Positions 9,078-18,010 are shown, numbered from the stretch's first letter. The stretch: DNA of 64,000 nucleotides from JBNFVY01 sp049943335 (GCF_049943335.1 NZ_JBNFVY010000001.1:496001-560000); one strand, 5' to 3'. Notes: generated by a model not told the origin, from the letters alone. A program made the numbers and translations.

Positions 9078-10022
9078 ATGCTGGGTAAGACTGCACACGG
9101 GCTTTATTGGCTGTATCGCTACCTTGAGCGGGCGGAAAATACCGCGCGCCTCATTGCGACTGGCCAGCGGATCGCACTGACACGTAGCGGATCCGATTCC
9201 ACGGACGAATGGCGCTCGGTCATGCAGACGGTCGGGGTGCTGGCTGGTTTCCGCGAACATCACGACGAAATAACCAAGGACGCGGCGATTGATTGGATGT
9301 TGCGCGATCCGAACAATCCGTCATCTGTGCGCGCGGCAATTGCCACGGCGCGCCACAACGCCCGGCTGGTACGTACCGCCGTGACCACCGAAGTCTGGGA
9401 AGCGATGAACGGCTGCCACATGGCCGTGGACAAGACGCTGGCCCGCAAGGTGAACGAACGCGATCTGCCTGGTGTTCTGGGCATGATCCGTCAGCGCACC
9501 GCCTTGGTCCGCGGCACGACCAACGGCACGATGTTGCGCAATGACAATTATGATTTTGCCCGGATTGGCACGTTCTTGGAGCGCGCGGACAACACGGCGC
9601 GCATTCTGGACATGAAGTACTACGTGTTGCTGCCATCGGTCATGGCGGTCGGATCGCGGTTGGACAATGTACAATGGGAAACGATCCTGCGCTCGGTTTC
9701 GGGCTTGGGGGGCTACCGGGTGGCGCACGGGACGGATGTGCGCCCGCTCAACATTGCGCATTTTTTGATCCTTGACGGCAGGATGCCGCGATCTTTGAAG
9801 TTCTGCGCGTCCAAGCTGCGCGACAACCTGGGTTATATCGCGGCAGGCTACGACGCGGATAACCCGAGCCTGCAAATGGCAGAAAATCTTTTGGCGATGT
9901 TCACCCATCAGGATATCGAACCGGTTTTCGAACAAGGCTTGCACGAATATATCCAAGGCGTACTGTTGTCGCTGGGCCAACTGGGTCAGCAGATCGAAAT
10001 CGATTACAGGTTCTACGACTGA
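9078..10022 (+). CDS. Alpha-E domain-containing protein (DUF403)
   Basis: 314 mostly helical residues of the alpha-E family. Two diagnostic repeats are visible: LYWLYRYLERAENTARL near the N terminus and GTFLERADNTARILDMKYY in the middle. The biochemical role is unknown; the family is nearly always encoded with the circularly permuted ATP-grasp protein and is assumed to act with it. ATG 9078 is preceded by AAAGGCGG and is preferred to GTG 9072. The transglutaminase start follows its stop by one base, so these two are tightly coupled. Confidence 0.9.
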   Translation: MLGKTAHGLYWLYRYLERAENTARLIATGQRIALTRSGSDSTDEWRSVMQTVGVLAGFREHHDEITKDAAIDWMLRDPNNPSSVRAAIATARHNARLVRTAVTTEVWEAMNGCHMAVDKTLARKVNERDLPGVLGMIRQRTALVRGTTNGTMLRNDNYDFARIGTFLERADNTARILDMKYYVLLPSVMAVGSRLDNVQWETILRSVSGLGGYRVAHGTDVRPLNIAHFLILDGRMPRSLKFCASKLRDNLGYIAAGYDADNPSLQMAENLLAMFTHQDIEPVFEQGLHEYIQGVLLSLGQLGQQIEIDYRFYD

Positions 10023-10023
10023 C

Positions 10024-10821
10024 ATGCGCCTCCGGATAAGCCACACAACGCGCTACACGTTCGACACCCCGGTCTCCTATGGGTTGCAGCAGTTGCGCAA
10101 ATCCCCAAAGTCGAGCCGCGTGCAAAGTGTTCTGGACTGGGGCACAACTGTCGACGGCGGCAAGAAAGAATTGTCGTTCGAGGATTACCACCACAACTTT
10201 GTCGAACTGATCAGCTTCGAAAAGGGCACGAACGAATTGACGGTTCGCAGCCGGGGCGAGATCGAGGTTGCCGAAACCCACGGTGTCATAGGTCCCCATA
10301 TCGGGCCCGTCCCGCTGTGGTTGTTCAAACACTCAACCGTTTTGACCAAGCCAGGACAGGCTTGCCGTGCCGTGGTGCGCGAAGTGGAAGGTGATACCGA
10401 TCTGGAACGTCTGCATGCGCTGTCCAAGATTATCTATGACGCCGTGACGTATGAAACCGGCTCGTCCGAACCGAGTTGGACTGTCGAGGATATCCTGGCC
10501 GAGGGGCGCGGGGTGTGTCAGGACCATGCGCATGTGTTCATAGCCTGCGCACGCGAACTTGGATTTCCCGCCCGCTACGTGTCGGGCTACTTGATGATGA
10601 ACGACCGTACCGACCAAGAGGCCAGCCATGCCTGGGCCGAAGTGTTCGTTGGTGGGCTGGGTTGGGTCGGATTCGATGTGTCAAACCAGATATCGCCCGA
10701 TGTGCGCTACGTCAGAGTTGCGACAGGGCTGGATTATTCCGAAGCCGCCCCTGTAAGTGGGACCACCTTCGGCGGACAGGGTGAAAAACTGTCGGTCGAA
10801 ATCGAGGTGGCACAACAATAA
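10024..10821 (+). CDS. Transglutaminase-like cysteine protease
   Basis: 265 residues with an N-terminal beta domain (MRLRISHTTRYTFDTPVSYG) and a transglutaminase core. The catalytic Cys-His-Asp triad is present: Cys in GRGVCQDHAH, His in ASHAWAEVFV and Asp in GWVGFDVSNQ. There is no signal peptide, so it should act in the cytoplasm. Members beside alpha-E and ATP-grasp genes are thought to hydrolyse the bond made by the ligase or to process a peptide tag. The start lies one base after the alpha-E stop, and anbu begins 12 bases downstream. Confidence 0.9.
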   Translation: MRLRISHTTRYTFDTPVSYGLQQLRKSPKSSRVQSVLDWGTTVDGGKKELSFEDYHHNFVELISFEKGTNELTVRSRGEIEVAETHGVIGPHIGPVPLWLFKHSTVLTKPGQACRAVVREVEGDTDLERLHALSKIIYDAVTYETGSSEPSWTVEDILAEGRGVCQDHAHVFIACARELGFPARYVSGYLMMNDRTDQEASHAWAEVFVGGLGWVGFDVSNQISPDVRYVRVATGLDYSEAAPVSGTTFGGQGEKLSVEIEVAQQ

Positions 10822-10833
10822 GGGCAGGGTCGA

Positions 10834-11565
10834 ATGACATATTGTATAGCAATGGTCCTGGATAAGGGACTGGTGTTCATGTCCGACACCCGAACAAATG
10901 CCGGTGTCGACAATATTTCTACGTTCCAGAAGATGTTCACTTGGGAAACGCCGGGCGAACGATGCATCACGTTGATGACCGCGGGAAACCTGGCCACCAC
11001 GCAAGCGGTGTGTTCGATGCTGGATGAACGGACCAAGGCGCATGATGATCGCGCGCCATCGCTTCTGGCAGCACCGTCGATGTTTCAGGCGGCCCAGATC
11101 GTCGCGGGGACCCTGCGCGAAGTGATCGACGGCCAGGCACAAGTTGGCATGAGAGCGGACGCGTCGTTCAACGCCACGATCATCATGGGCGGGCAGATCC
11201 AAGGCGGCCCTCCGCGCTTGTTTCTGATCTACCCCGAAGGCAATTTCATCGAAGCCGGTGACGACACGCCCTTTTTCCAGGTTGGCGAAACGAAATACGG
11301 GCGCCCGATCCTTGTCCGCGCGTATGATCAAAGCATGAGCTTTGAGAAAGCGGTAAAGCTCATGCTGGTCAGTTTCGATTCCACCGTCAAAGCGAACCTG
11401 TCAGTGGGTCTACCGTTCGATCTGCAAACATACGAACGTGATAGCCTGCGGCGCGGGTACACCGGGCGCATCGAAGCGGATGATCCCTATTACAACAAGA
11501 TTTCCAATGACTGGGGCGAGGCACTGAAAAGCGCTTTGGACAGCCTGCCTGATTTCAGCTTCTGA
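10834..11565 (+). CDS. anbu: Anbu, proteasome-type peptidase
   Basis: Ancestral beta-subunit-like Ntn hydrolase (COG3484), 243 residues. After removal of Met1 the N terminus would be Thr2 (MTYCIAM), the expected catalytic nucleophile. Asp18 (MSDTRTN) and Lys33 (STFQKMF) fit the Thr-Asp-Lys catalytic set of the proteasome fold. There is no propeptide, typical for Anbu and unlike HslV or 20S beta subunits. It ends the four-gene cluster with the ATP-grasp, alpha-E and transglutaminase genes. Its stop abuts the plsY stop so that the two form TGATCA. The natural substrate is not known. Confidence 0.92.
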   Translation: MTYCIAMVLDKGLVFMSDTRTNAGVDNISTFQKMFTWETPGERCITLMTAGNLATTQAVCSMLDERTKAHDDRAPSLLAAPSMFQAAQIVAGTLREVIDGQAQVGMRADASFNATIIMGGQIQGGPPRLFLIYPEGNFIEAGDDTPFFQVGETKYGRPILVRAYDQSMSFEKAVKLMLVSFDSTVKANLSVGLPFDLQTYERDSLRRGYTGRIEADDPYYNKISNDWGEALKSALDSLPDFSF

Positions 11566-12171
11566 TCACTTTTTGCCGATTTTCGGTTCAGTGCCGTCCA
11601 TGACGCGCCGAATGTTGGGCATGTGACGTGCATAGATCAGCGCGCCAAGCAGAATGGTCAGAATGGCCACGTCCGCACGTCCCAGCACAACCGCCACGCC
11701 CGGGACCAGCGCAGCCGCCGACAGCGCGCCGACGGACGATATCCGCGTCACCAGCGCCCCAATCAGCCAGATCGCGCAGGCGCCTATGCCCACCGGCCAG
11801 GCCACGGCCAGAACGGTGCCCAGGAATGTCGCTACGCCCTTGCCGCCGCGAAAGCCCAGAAAGATGGGAAAGCAATGACCGACAAACGCCATGAGCCCCG
11901 CCAGCTGAGCCGCATCCTCTGCGAGAACGTATCGCGCCGCCAGAACAGCAATGGCACCTTTTCCCGCATCGAGGATAAGGGTGAGAAAGGCGGCCAGCTT
12001 GTTTCCGGTGCGCAAAACGTTCGTGGCGCCGATGTTTCCCGATCCGATGGCGCGTAGATCACCCAGACCGAACAGGCGCGCCATAACGATCCCGAATGGC
12101 ACCGAGCCCAGCACATAGGCCAGCAAGGCGACCAAGCCCAAACCTGCTGGCGATGTCACGATATCCGGCAC
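11566..12171 (-). CDS. plsY: Glycerol-3-phosphate acyltransferase PlsY
   Basis: Polytopic inner-membrane enzyme that acylates glycerol-3-phosphate with acyl-phosphate, giving lysophosphatidic acid. Conserved loops are GSGNIGATNVLRTG (motif 1) and HCFPIFLGFRGGKGVAT (motif 2, phosphate binding). About five membrane spans fit the 201-residue length. It is transcribed after the pyrimidine genes on the same strand, with 73 bases between. The next acylation step could be catalysed by the PlsC at 52700. Confidence 0.95.
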   Translation of the reverse strand: MPDIVTSPAGLGLVALLAYVLGSVPFGIVMARLFGLGDLRAIGSGNIGATNVLRTGNKLAAFLTLILDAGKGAIAVLAARYVLAEDAAQLAGLMAFVGHCFPIFLGFRGGKGVATFLGTVLAVAWPVGIGACAIWLIGALVTRISSVGALSAAALVPGVAVVLGRADVAILTILLGALIYARHMPNIRRVMDGTEPKIGKK

Positions 12172-12244
12172 GTTGTTCGATCCCTTCTTATTTCAAATAC
12201 CCCAGGGCAATGTGCGCGCTAGGCGCATGGGCTCAGCGCCCCGC

Positions 12245-13507
12245 TCAACCGGTGAACACGCGCGTGCCGTTCACCCATGTGCCCAGAACTTTTCCTTCCA
12301 TGCGCTGCCCGTCAAACGGCGTATTCTTCGATTTCGATTGCAGCGCAAAACGGTCCAGAACGAACGGCGCGTCCGGGTCGAACAACACCAGATCCGCCGG
12401 CGCACCCGGGGCCAAACGCCCCGCGTTCAACCCCAGCCGCCGGGCCGGGTTCAATGCCATGGCCCGCCAAAGCTGCGCAAGGCTCACTTCGCCCGAATGA
12501 TAAAGGCGCAGCGCCGCTGGCAGCAGCGTCTCAAGCGCCACCGCGCCACTGGCCGCTTCTTCATACGGCAGGCGCTTGCTCTCTTCGTCCTGTGGCGTGT
12601 GCATCGAACTGATCACGTCGATCAACCCGCTACCCACGGCGGCAACCATTGCCTTGCGATCGTCTTCGGCGCGCAGGGGGGGTTTGACCTTGAAAAAGGT
12701 TCGGTAATCGCCGACGTCCAATTCGTTCAATGTCAGGTGATGAATCGACACGCCCGCCGTGACGTCCAGACCATTGGCCTTGGCGCGTTCCAGCGCGGGC
12801 AACGCGCGGGCGGTGCTGATCTGATCGGCGTGGTAGCGCACCCCTGTCATTTCCGCCAGGGCCAGGTCACGGTCCAGCGCCATGCGTTCGGCCATTGCTG
12901 GAACCGATGGCAAACCACGCAATGTGGCGAACTTGCCGCTTGTCACGGCGGCGCCATCGGACAGGCCGGGCTCTTGCGGGTGGCCGATCACCAGCGCGCC
13001 GACAGACCGCGCATAGGTCAGACAGCGGCTGAGGACCTTGGTGTCTGTCGTCACACGGTCGCAGTCGGTAAAGGCCACAGCGCCTGCATCCAGCATAAAA
13101 CCGATTTCGACCATCTCTCGCCCAGAGCGGCCTTTGGTCAACGCCGACATATGCGCCACTTTGACAACCGCGTCGCTGGCCGCACGGCGTTGGACGAATT
13201 CCAACTGTTCTGGCGTGTCGATCGCGCCGGCCGTGTCCGGGCGCGTGACCATCGTGGTCACACCGCCGGCGGCCGCGGCCCGTCCCGCGCTGGCGAAGCT
13301 TTCCTTGTGGCGCTCACCCGGTTCGGACACCTTGACGCCCAGATCGACAATCCCCGGAGCCAGGCATTTGCCGCCACAATCCGTGCCGCCCTCTGCCCCG
13401 CCGACCCCAAGCCCGGCGATCTTGTCGCCTTCGATTTTCAGCCAGCCGATTTGATCGGTCTGGTTTTCTGGATCGATCAGCCGGACATTTGCAAGAAGCT
13501 CTGTCAT
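12245..13507 (-). CDS. pyrX: Dihydroorotase homologue lacking the catalytic residues (PyrX/PyrC' type)
   Basis: 420 residues aligning over their full length with class I dihydroorotase (PGIVD..., GGVTTMVTRPDT, NPARRLGLNAGRL, SKNTPFDG). The metal-binding His-x-His of active enzymes is Gly57-Val58-Lys59 here. The later metal His is Gln229 in RYHADQIS. The catalytic Asp of the DHAPH motif is Met302 in SSMHTPQ. Only His176 of the ligand set is clearly kept. This matches the inactive PyrC' known to serve as a structural partner of aspartate carbamoyltransferase in Pseudomonas. A separate active dihydroorotase must exist elsewhere. ATG 13507 overlaps the stop of the upstream gene as ATGA, and pyrB lies one gene further upstream. 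Confidence 0.85.
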   Translation of the reverse strand: MTELLANVRLIDPENQTDQIGWLKIEGDKIAGLGVGGAEGGTDCGGKCLAPGIVDLGVKVSEPGERHKESFASAGRAAAAGGVTTMVTRPDTAGAIDTPEQLEFVQRRAASDAVVKVAHMSALTKGRSGREMVEIGFMLDAGAVAFTDCDRVTTDTKVLSRCLTYARSVGALVIGHPQEPGLSDGAAVTSGKFATLRGLPSVPAMAERMALDRDLALAEMTGVRYHADQISTARALPALERAKANGLDVTAGVSIHHLTLNELDVGDYRTFFKVKPPLRAEDDRKAMVAAVGSGLIDVISSMHTPQDEESKRLPYEEAASGAVALETLLPAALRLYHSGEVSLAQLWRAMALNPARRLGLNAGRLAPGAPADLVLFDPDAPFVLDRFALQSKSKNTPFDGQRMEGKVLGTWVNGTRVFTG

Positions 13508-14031
13508 GACGCCAGCCATACAAAGAGAACAACGAAAAACGCCAGGAACAGCAGAACGTAAAAAGCAATCATCCCCGAGATGCGCGCTTCGGATTTCGGG
13601 GGTCTTCCCTGGCTTAACTGCCCCTTGGCCGCCTCGGATTTCAGCGGCTCGAGAAGAACCGGCGCGCCCGTTTCAGGGTAAGTGCCGACATGCAGCAACG
13701 GCGGGCGGGCCAGCGTATCCAATGTCTCGCCCATGAACGCCGACCCCTTCAGAATCAGAACATGGCCTCTTAGTGCATCCAGTTTCAGGACATCTGCTTC
13801 TACCGCGTCCTCGCTCAGTCCCATGCCTTCGATCAGATATTCGGTCAGGCCGACGCCTTCCAGATCTGACAGCGGAAATTGCACGACGTGGGTTGCGTCG
13901 ATGACAGTATCCAATGCTTGACCGATGGCTGCGCTATCCTTGGCAAAACTGGCGGCCTCATCCTCGGGCAGTTCGATCAGGAAAACGAAAACATTTGTGC
14001 GGTCGGCCGGTGTGATGTGTAGCGATGTCAT
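13504..14031 (-). CDS. C-tail-anchored protein of unknown function between pyrB and pyrX
   Basis: 175 residues, mostly soluble, with a single C-terminal transmembrane helix (ISGMIAFYVLLFLAFFVV) and a short end. I recognise no domain. It is coupled on both sides: its start overlaps the pyrB stop by 4 bases and its stop overlaps the pyrX start by 4 bases. That arrangement implies co-translation with the aspartate carbamoyltransferase partners. It might place the complex at the membrane, but this is inference only. Confidence 0.75.
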   Translation of the reverse strand: MTSLHITPADRTNVFVFLIELPEDEAASFAKDSAAIGQALDTVIDATHVVQFPLSDLEGVGLTEYLIEGMGLSEDAVEADVLKLDALRGHVLILKGSAFMGETLDTLARPPLLHVGTYPETGAPVLLEPLKSEAAKGQLSQGRPPKSEARISGMIAFYVLLFLAFFVVLFVWLAS

Positions 14032-14996
14032 GCCGTCTCCCCCTTGCCCACACGCTCGGCAAACCGTGCCGCGCGCAGGTTGCGCGCCAGCAGGTCCATC
14101 GCGGCCATGCGCACGGCCACACCCATTTCCACCTGTTCCTGAATGACGCTGCGATTGATGTCGTCGGCGATGGTGCCGTCGATTTCAACGCCGCGGTTCA
14201 TCGGGCCGGGGTGCATTACGATCGCATCGCTCTTGGCGTGGGCCAGCTTGTCCGCGTCCAATCCGAAACGGTGATAATATTCGCGTGTCGACGGGATAAA
14301 CGCCCCGTCCATCCGCTCTTTTTGCAGGCGCAGCATCATGACCACATCCACGTCTTTCAGCCCCTCGGTCATATCATCGTAGACCTCGCAGCCGAATTCC
14401 CCGAACGCGGCGGGAACAAGCGTGGGCGGGCCGATTAGCCGGATGCGGTTTTCCATCTTGTGCAGCAGCAGGATGTTGCTGCGCGCCACGCGAGAGTGGG
14501 CGATATCACCACAGATGGCAATGTTCAGCCGGTGCAGCCGACCTTTGGCCCGCCGGATCGTCAGCGCATCCAGAAGGGCCTGGGTGGGGTGTTCGTGACG
14601 CCCGTCGCCCGCGTTCAGGACCGCGCAGTTGACCTTTTGGGCCAGCAGATCGACGGCGCCCGATTGCGGATGGCGCACCACCAGAAGATCCGGATGCATC
14701 GCGTTCAGCGTCAGGGCCGTGTCAATCAGGGTTTCGCCCTTTTTGATGCTGCTGGCCTGCATCGCCATGTTCATGACATCCGCGCCAAGCCGCTTGCCTG
14801 CCAGTTCGAAACTGGCCTGCGTGCGGGTCGAATTTTCGAAGAACATGTTGATCTGGGTCAGCCCGTTCAGCGCATCGGCGTGCTTGACGTCGGCGCGGTT
14901 CAGATCGACGTATTTGTCGGCCAGATCCAGAATGGCGGAAATTTCATTTCGGGCCAGGGTCTCGATACCCAGAAGATGCTTTTGCCGGAATGACAT
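14028..14996 (-). CDS. pyrB: Aspartate carbamoyltransferase catalytic subunit
   Basis: Condenses carbamoyl phosphate with aspartate in de novo pyrimidine synthesis. The carbamoyl-phosphate loop FFENSTRTQASFELAGKR, the HPTQALLDAL motif and the C-terminal HPGPMNRGVEI are intact, so this subunit looks active. ATG 14996 (MSFRQKHLLGIETL) gives 322 residues; an upstream TTG is unlikely. The first gene of the pyrB - small membrane protein - pyrX operon, it diverges from the uracil-DNA glycosylase gene with 106 bases between starts. No pyrI regulatory gene is present, in line with the PyrB-PyrC' class. Confidence 0.95.
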   Translation of the reverse strand: MSFRQKHLLGIETLARNEISAILDLADKYVDLNRADVKHADALNGLTQINMFFENSTRTQASFELAGKRLGADVMNMAMQASSIKKGETLIDTALTLNAMHPDLLVVRHPQSGAVDLLAQKVNCAVLNAGDGRHEHPTQALLDALTIRRAKGRLHRLNIAICGDIAHSRVARSNILLLHKMENRIRLIGPPTLVPAAFGEFGCEVYDDMTEGLKDVDVVMMLRLQKERMDGAFIPSTREYYHRFGLDADKLAHAKSDAIVMHPGPMNRGVEIDGTIADDINRSVIQEQVEMGVAVRMAAMDLLARNLRAARFAERVGKGETA

Positions 14997-15102
14997 GCGC
15001 AAGACCCCTTTCGTTTCACCGGGTTATAGCAGGGTTCGCTTGGGCGGCAAGCGTGCCTGTGACGCATTTACCTTTGCCGCGCCGCCTTCTAGCTTGGGCG
15101 GC

Positions 15103-15888
15103 ATGGAATCGCAGATCGACACGATGGACTTTTTCGCCCTGCGCGCCGCGCTCGAATGGCAGATCGAGTTGGGCGTGGACGAGGCGATTTGCGATGCGCC
15201 CATCAACCGATACGACATGCCTGCCAATGCGCCCAAACCGGTGCCCAAGGGCGACCCTGCGCCCGGTCCGGTAGAAACCAAGGTCGATCCGGTCGCCGAA
15301 GCCATGGCAATGGCCCACGCCGCCCACGATCTGGGGGCCCTTCACACCGCCATGGCAGCCTTCGAACATTGCGAGCTGAAGCGCGGGGCCCGGAACCTGG
15401 TGTTTTCAGACGGAAACCCGGCGGCGCGCGTGATGATCGTTGGCGAAGGTCCGGGCCGTGACGAGGATATTCAAGCCAAGCCCTTCGTCGGCGCGGCCGG
15501 GCAAATGCTGGACAAGATGTTCGGCGCGATCGGCTTGGCCCGCGACGCGCCCGACGCGGAAAAGGCGCTCTATATTACCAATGTCGTGGTGTGGCGCCCG
15601 CCACAAAACCGCGACCCCAGCCCCGATGAAATGGCTATGATGGCGCCGTTTCTGGACCGGCACATCGAACTGGCAGCGCCCGAGGTGATCGTCGCGCTCG
15701 GCAACATTTCGTGCCAGGCGCTTTTGGGTCGCAAGGGCATCACCCGGATGCGCGGGCAATGGGGCGAACGCAAAGGTATACCCGTGATCCCGATGCTTCA
15801 CCCTGCCTACCTGTTGCGCATGCCCGCCGCCAAACGCGAAACTTGGGCGGATCTGTTGTCGCTGAAAGATCGACTGAGGAAGACCTGA
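15103..15888 (+). CDS. Uracil-DNA glycosylase, family 4-like
   Basis: Removes uracil from DNA. Motif A is GEGPGRDEDIQAKPFVGAAG and motif B is MLHPAYLLRMPAAKR, both matching the family 4 (iron-sulfur) type rather than Ung. The catalytic segment carries LGNISCQALLG. The N-terminal 90 residues hold Cys residues that could serve the 4Fe-4S cluster, but I did not assign them all. ATG 15103 gives 261 residues. The open frame extends upstream over pyrB without a likely start. The stop overlaps the moaB start by one base (TGATG). Confidence 0.9.
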   Translation: MESQIDTMDFFALRAALEWQIELGVDEAICDAPINRYDMPANAPKPVPKGDPAPGPVETKVDPVAEAMAMAHAAHDLGALHTAMAAFEHCELKRGARNLVFSDGNPAARVMIVGEGPGRDEDIQAKPFVGAAGQMLDKMFGAIGLARDAPDAEKALYITNVVVWRPPQNRDPSPDEMAMMAPFLDRHIELAAPEVIVALGNISCQALLGRKGITRMRGQWGERKGIPVIPMLHPAYLLRMPAAKRETWADLLSLKDRLRKT

Positions 15889-16430
15889 TGAACCGGATCG
15901 ACGAAGGCCTTGATTTCATCCCTGTGCGGATTGCAGTTTTAACCGTTTCCGACACGCGCGGGCTGGAAGATGACCGATCCGGGGCCACTCTGGTGGAACG
16001 CATTCAGAGCGCTGGCCATATCGTGGCGGACCGCGCCATCGTAACAGATGATCGCGGGAAGATCGCCGATCGCCTGCGCAAATGGTGCGCCGATCGCGAC
16101 ATTGACGTCATCATTTCGACAGGCGGGACCGGACTGACGGGGCGCGATGTCACGGTCGAGGCGCACCGCGATGTCTATGAAAAGGAAATCGAAGCCTTCA
16201 GCACAGTGTTCACGATGGTTTCGATGCAGAAAATCGGCACCAGCGCGGTTCAAAGCCGCGCGACAGGCGGGGTTGCGAACGGCACCTACCTGTTTGCGCT
16301 GCCCGGTAGCACGGGGGCTTGCAAGGATGCCTGGGACGAGATCCTGAAACTTCAGCTAGATTATCGGCACCGCCCCTGCAATTTCGTCGAAATCTTCCCC
16401 CGGCTTGATGAGCATAAACGCCGCAAATAA
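15888..16430 (+). CDS. moaB: Molybdenum cofactor biosynthesis protein B
   Basis: MoaB/Mog-fold protein that adenylylates or otherwise handles molybdopterin in cofactor maturation. The substrate-binding signature STGGTGLTGRDVTVEA is intact, with AVLTVSDTRG near the N terminus. It has 180 residues; ATG 15888 overlaps the glycosylase stop as TGATG. It lies about 14.5 kb from moaD-moaE and 12.7 kb from mobA, so Moco genes are dispersed but all present on this stretch. Confidence 0.93.
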   Translation: MNRIDEGLDFIPVRIAVLTVSDTRGLEDDRSGATLVERIQSAGHIVADRAIVTDDRGKIADRLRKWCADRDIDVIISTGGTGLTGRDVTVEAHRDVYEKEIEAFSTVFTMVSMQKIGTSAVQSRATGGVANGTYLFALPGSTGACKDAWDEILKLQLDYRHRPCNFVEIFPRLDEHKRRK

Positions 16431-16540
16431 AAATGCGACGGAATCGGCCGGTTGTATCGTAACATGCTTGTGGTTTGGCCTTTCGTTCCGCCACGTCTAG
16501 ATTGAAGCCGGGCGGTCCGGTTGCAAAAAGGTTGAATACA

Positions 16541-18007
16541 ATGCGTTTTTTGCGCCGCTCCTTTGTGGGCTTGTTTCTGATGTCTCTTACGGTCGGCTTG
16601 CTGGCATGGGGGGGCTATTCCATGCGCAGCGCCATTCAGGACCGCATGGCCCAGGAAAGCCGGCCGGGCGTGGCGCGCGAACGGGTCTTTGCCGTGAATG
16701 TCACGCAAATTTCGCCCCAAACCGTCACCCCTGTCATCACCGCGTTTGGTCAGGTCGTCTCGCGCCGCGCGCTTGAGCTGCGCACCCCGGTAGGGGGAAC
16801 GATCGTTGAGCTGTCCGAGGCGTTCGAAGAAGGTGGGCAGGTGCAGGCTGGCGACGTTTTGCTCCGGATTGATCCGACAGATGCGCAAGCCACGCTGGAC
16901 GTAGCCGAGGCCGATTACCTTGAGGCAGAAGCCACGTTGCGCGATGCACAACGCACGCTTGAGATTGCGCTGGATGATTTGCAGGCCGCCCGTGATCAGG
17001 CCGAATTGCGCGCCGCGGCGCTGGCCCGCCAACAAAACCTGAAGGCACGCGGCGTGGCCACCGATGCGGCCGTTGAAGACGCCGCGCTGGCCGAAGTGTC
17101 GGCGCGCCAATCGGTCTTGGCCAAGCGCCAGGCTGTCGCCAACGCCGAAGCCGCCGTGGACAGCGCCAGCACCGCAGTGCTGCGCGCGCGCATCAAGCGC
17201 GCCGAAACGCAGCGCGCTCTGGACGATACGGTGGTGGTGGCGGAATTTTCTGGCACCTTGGCCGATGTGACCGTGGTCGAAGGCGGGCTGGTGACTGCGA
17301 ATGAGCAGATCGGCCGCTTGATCGATCCCATACAGCTCGAGGTTTCGTTCCGCGTTTCGGCGCAGCAATATGTGCGTCTTTTGAGCGATGACGGGGTTTT
17401 GGCTGAAACGCCCGTGCGCGTTGCGCTGGATTTGGCCGGGGTCGATATCCATGCGACAGGGCGTATCACCCGCGAAAGTGCCACCGTGGGCGAAGGCCAA
17501 ACCGGGCGCCTGTTGTTTGCGCGCCTGGATGATGCCGCCGGGTTTCGGCCCGGCGATTTCGTGACAGTTGTGGCCGAAGAACCGGCGTTGCAAGGCGTGG
17601 CACGTCTGCCCGCCACGGCGGTGGACGCAGCAAACACGGTTTTGGCGCTCGACGAAGAGAACCGTTTGCAGACCCGCCCCGTAGACCTGCTGCGCCGTCA
17701 GGGTGACGATGTGCTGATTTCGGCGGCGGGGCTGGCCGGGGTCGAAGTTGTGTCAGAGCGCACGCCGCTGTTGGGGCAGGGCATTCTGGTGCGCCCCCTG
17801 CGCGCGCCCGACACCGGGCAATCACAGGAAAATCTGGCCCCCGACTTGCTGGAATTGACGCCCGAAAGACGTGCGGCTCTGATCGCTTTTGTCAAACGCA
17901 ACGCGAGGATGCCAAGCGACGTCAAGGAACGCCTGCTGGCCACGCTGGCCAAAGACAAGGTGCCTGCGGAGACGGTCGAAAGTATCGAAGCGCGGATGGG
18001 GGGCTGA
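16541..18007 (+). CDS. RND efflux periplasmic adaptor (membrane fusion protein)
   Basis: HlyD/AcrA-type adaptor of 488 residues. An N-terminal membrane anchor (GLFLMSLTVGLLAWGGYSM) is followed by the half-lipoyl stretch LRTPVGGTIVELSEAF, an alpha-helical hairpin of Ala/Glu/Arg-rich repeats (about 110-220) and the return barrel domain. The last 80 residues, ending with KERLLATLAKDKVPAETVE, are longer than in typical adaptors. ATG 16541 has AAAAAGG upstream at 16525-16531. The RND pump begins 3 bases after its stop. No outer-membrane TolC-type gene is present nearby. Confidence 0.88.
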   Translation: MRFLRRSFVGLFLMSLTVGLLAWGGYSMRSAIQDRMAQESRPGVARERVFAVNVTQISPQTVTPVITAFGQVVSRRALELRTPVGGTIVELSEAFEEGGQVQAGDVLLRIDPTDAQATLDVAEADYLEAEATLRDAQRTLEIALDDLQAARDQAELRAAALARQQNLKARGVATDAAVEDAALAEVSARQSVLAKRQAVANAEAAVDSASTAVLRARIKRAETQRALDDTVVVAEFSGTLADVTVVEGGLVTANEQIGRLIDPIQLEVSFRVSAQQYVRLLSDDGVLAETPVRVALDLAGVDIHATGRITRESATVGEGQTGRLLFARLDDAAGFRPGDFVTVVAEEPALQGVARLPATAVDAANTVLALDEENRLQTRPVDLLRRQGDDVLISAAGLAGVEVVSERTPLLGQGILVRPLRAPDTGQSQENLAPDLLELTPERRAALIAFVKRNARMPSDVKERLLATLAKDKVPAETVESIEARMGG

Positions 18008-18010
18008 GCC

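Noticed and set aside
12245..13507. Annotation as an active dihydroorotase
   Set aside because: Full-length similarity would give this name, but the metal-binding and catalytic residues are replaced, so an active enzyme is not supported.
12173..13561. 462-codon open frame on the plus strand opposite pyrX
   Set aside because: Mirror frame of a high-GC gene. The product is rich in Arg, His and Gln with no recognisable domain, while the minus frame matches dihydroorotase over its whole length.
16361..17593. 410-codon minus-strand frame opposite the RND adaptor
   Set aside because: The plus-strand adaptor has a membrane anchor, lipoyl motif and ribosome site; the antisense frame has none of these.
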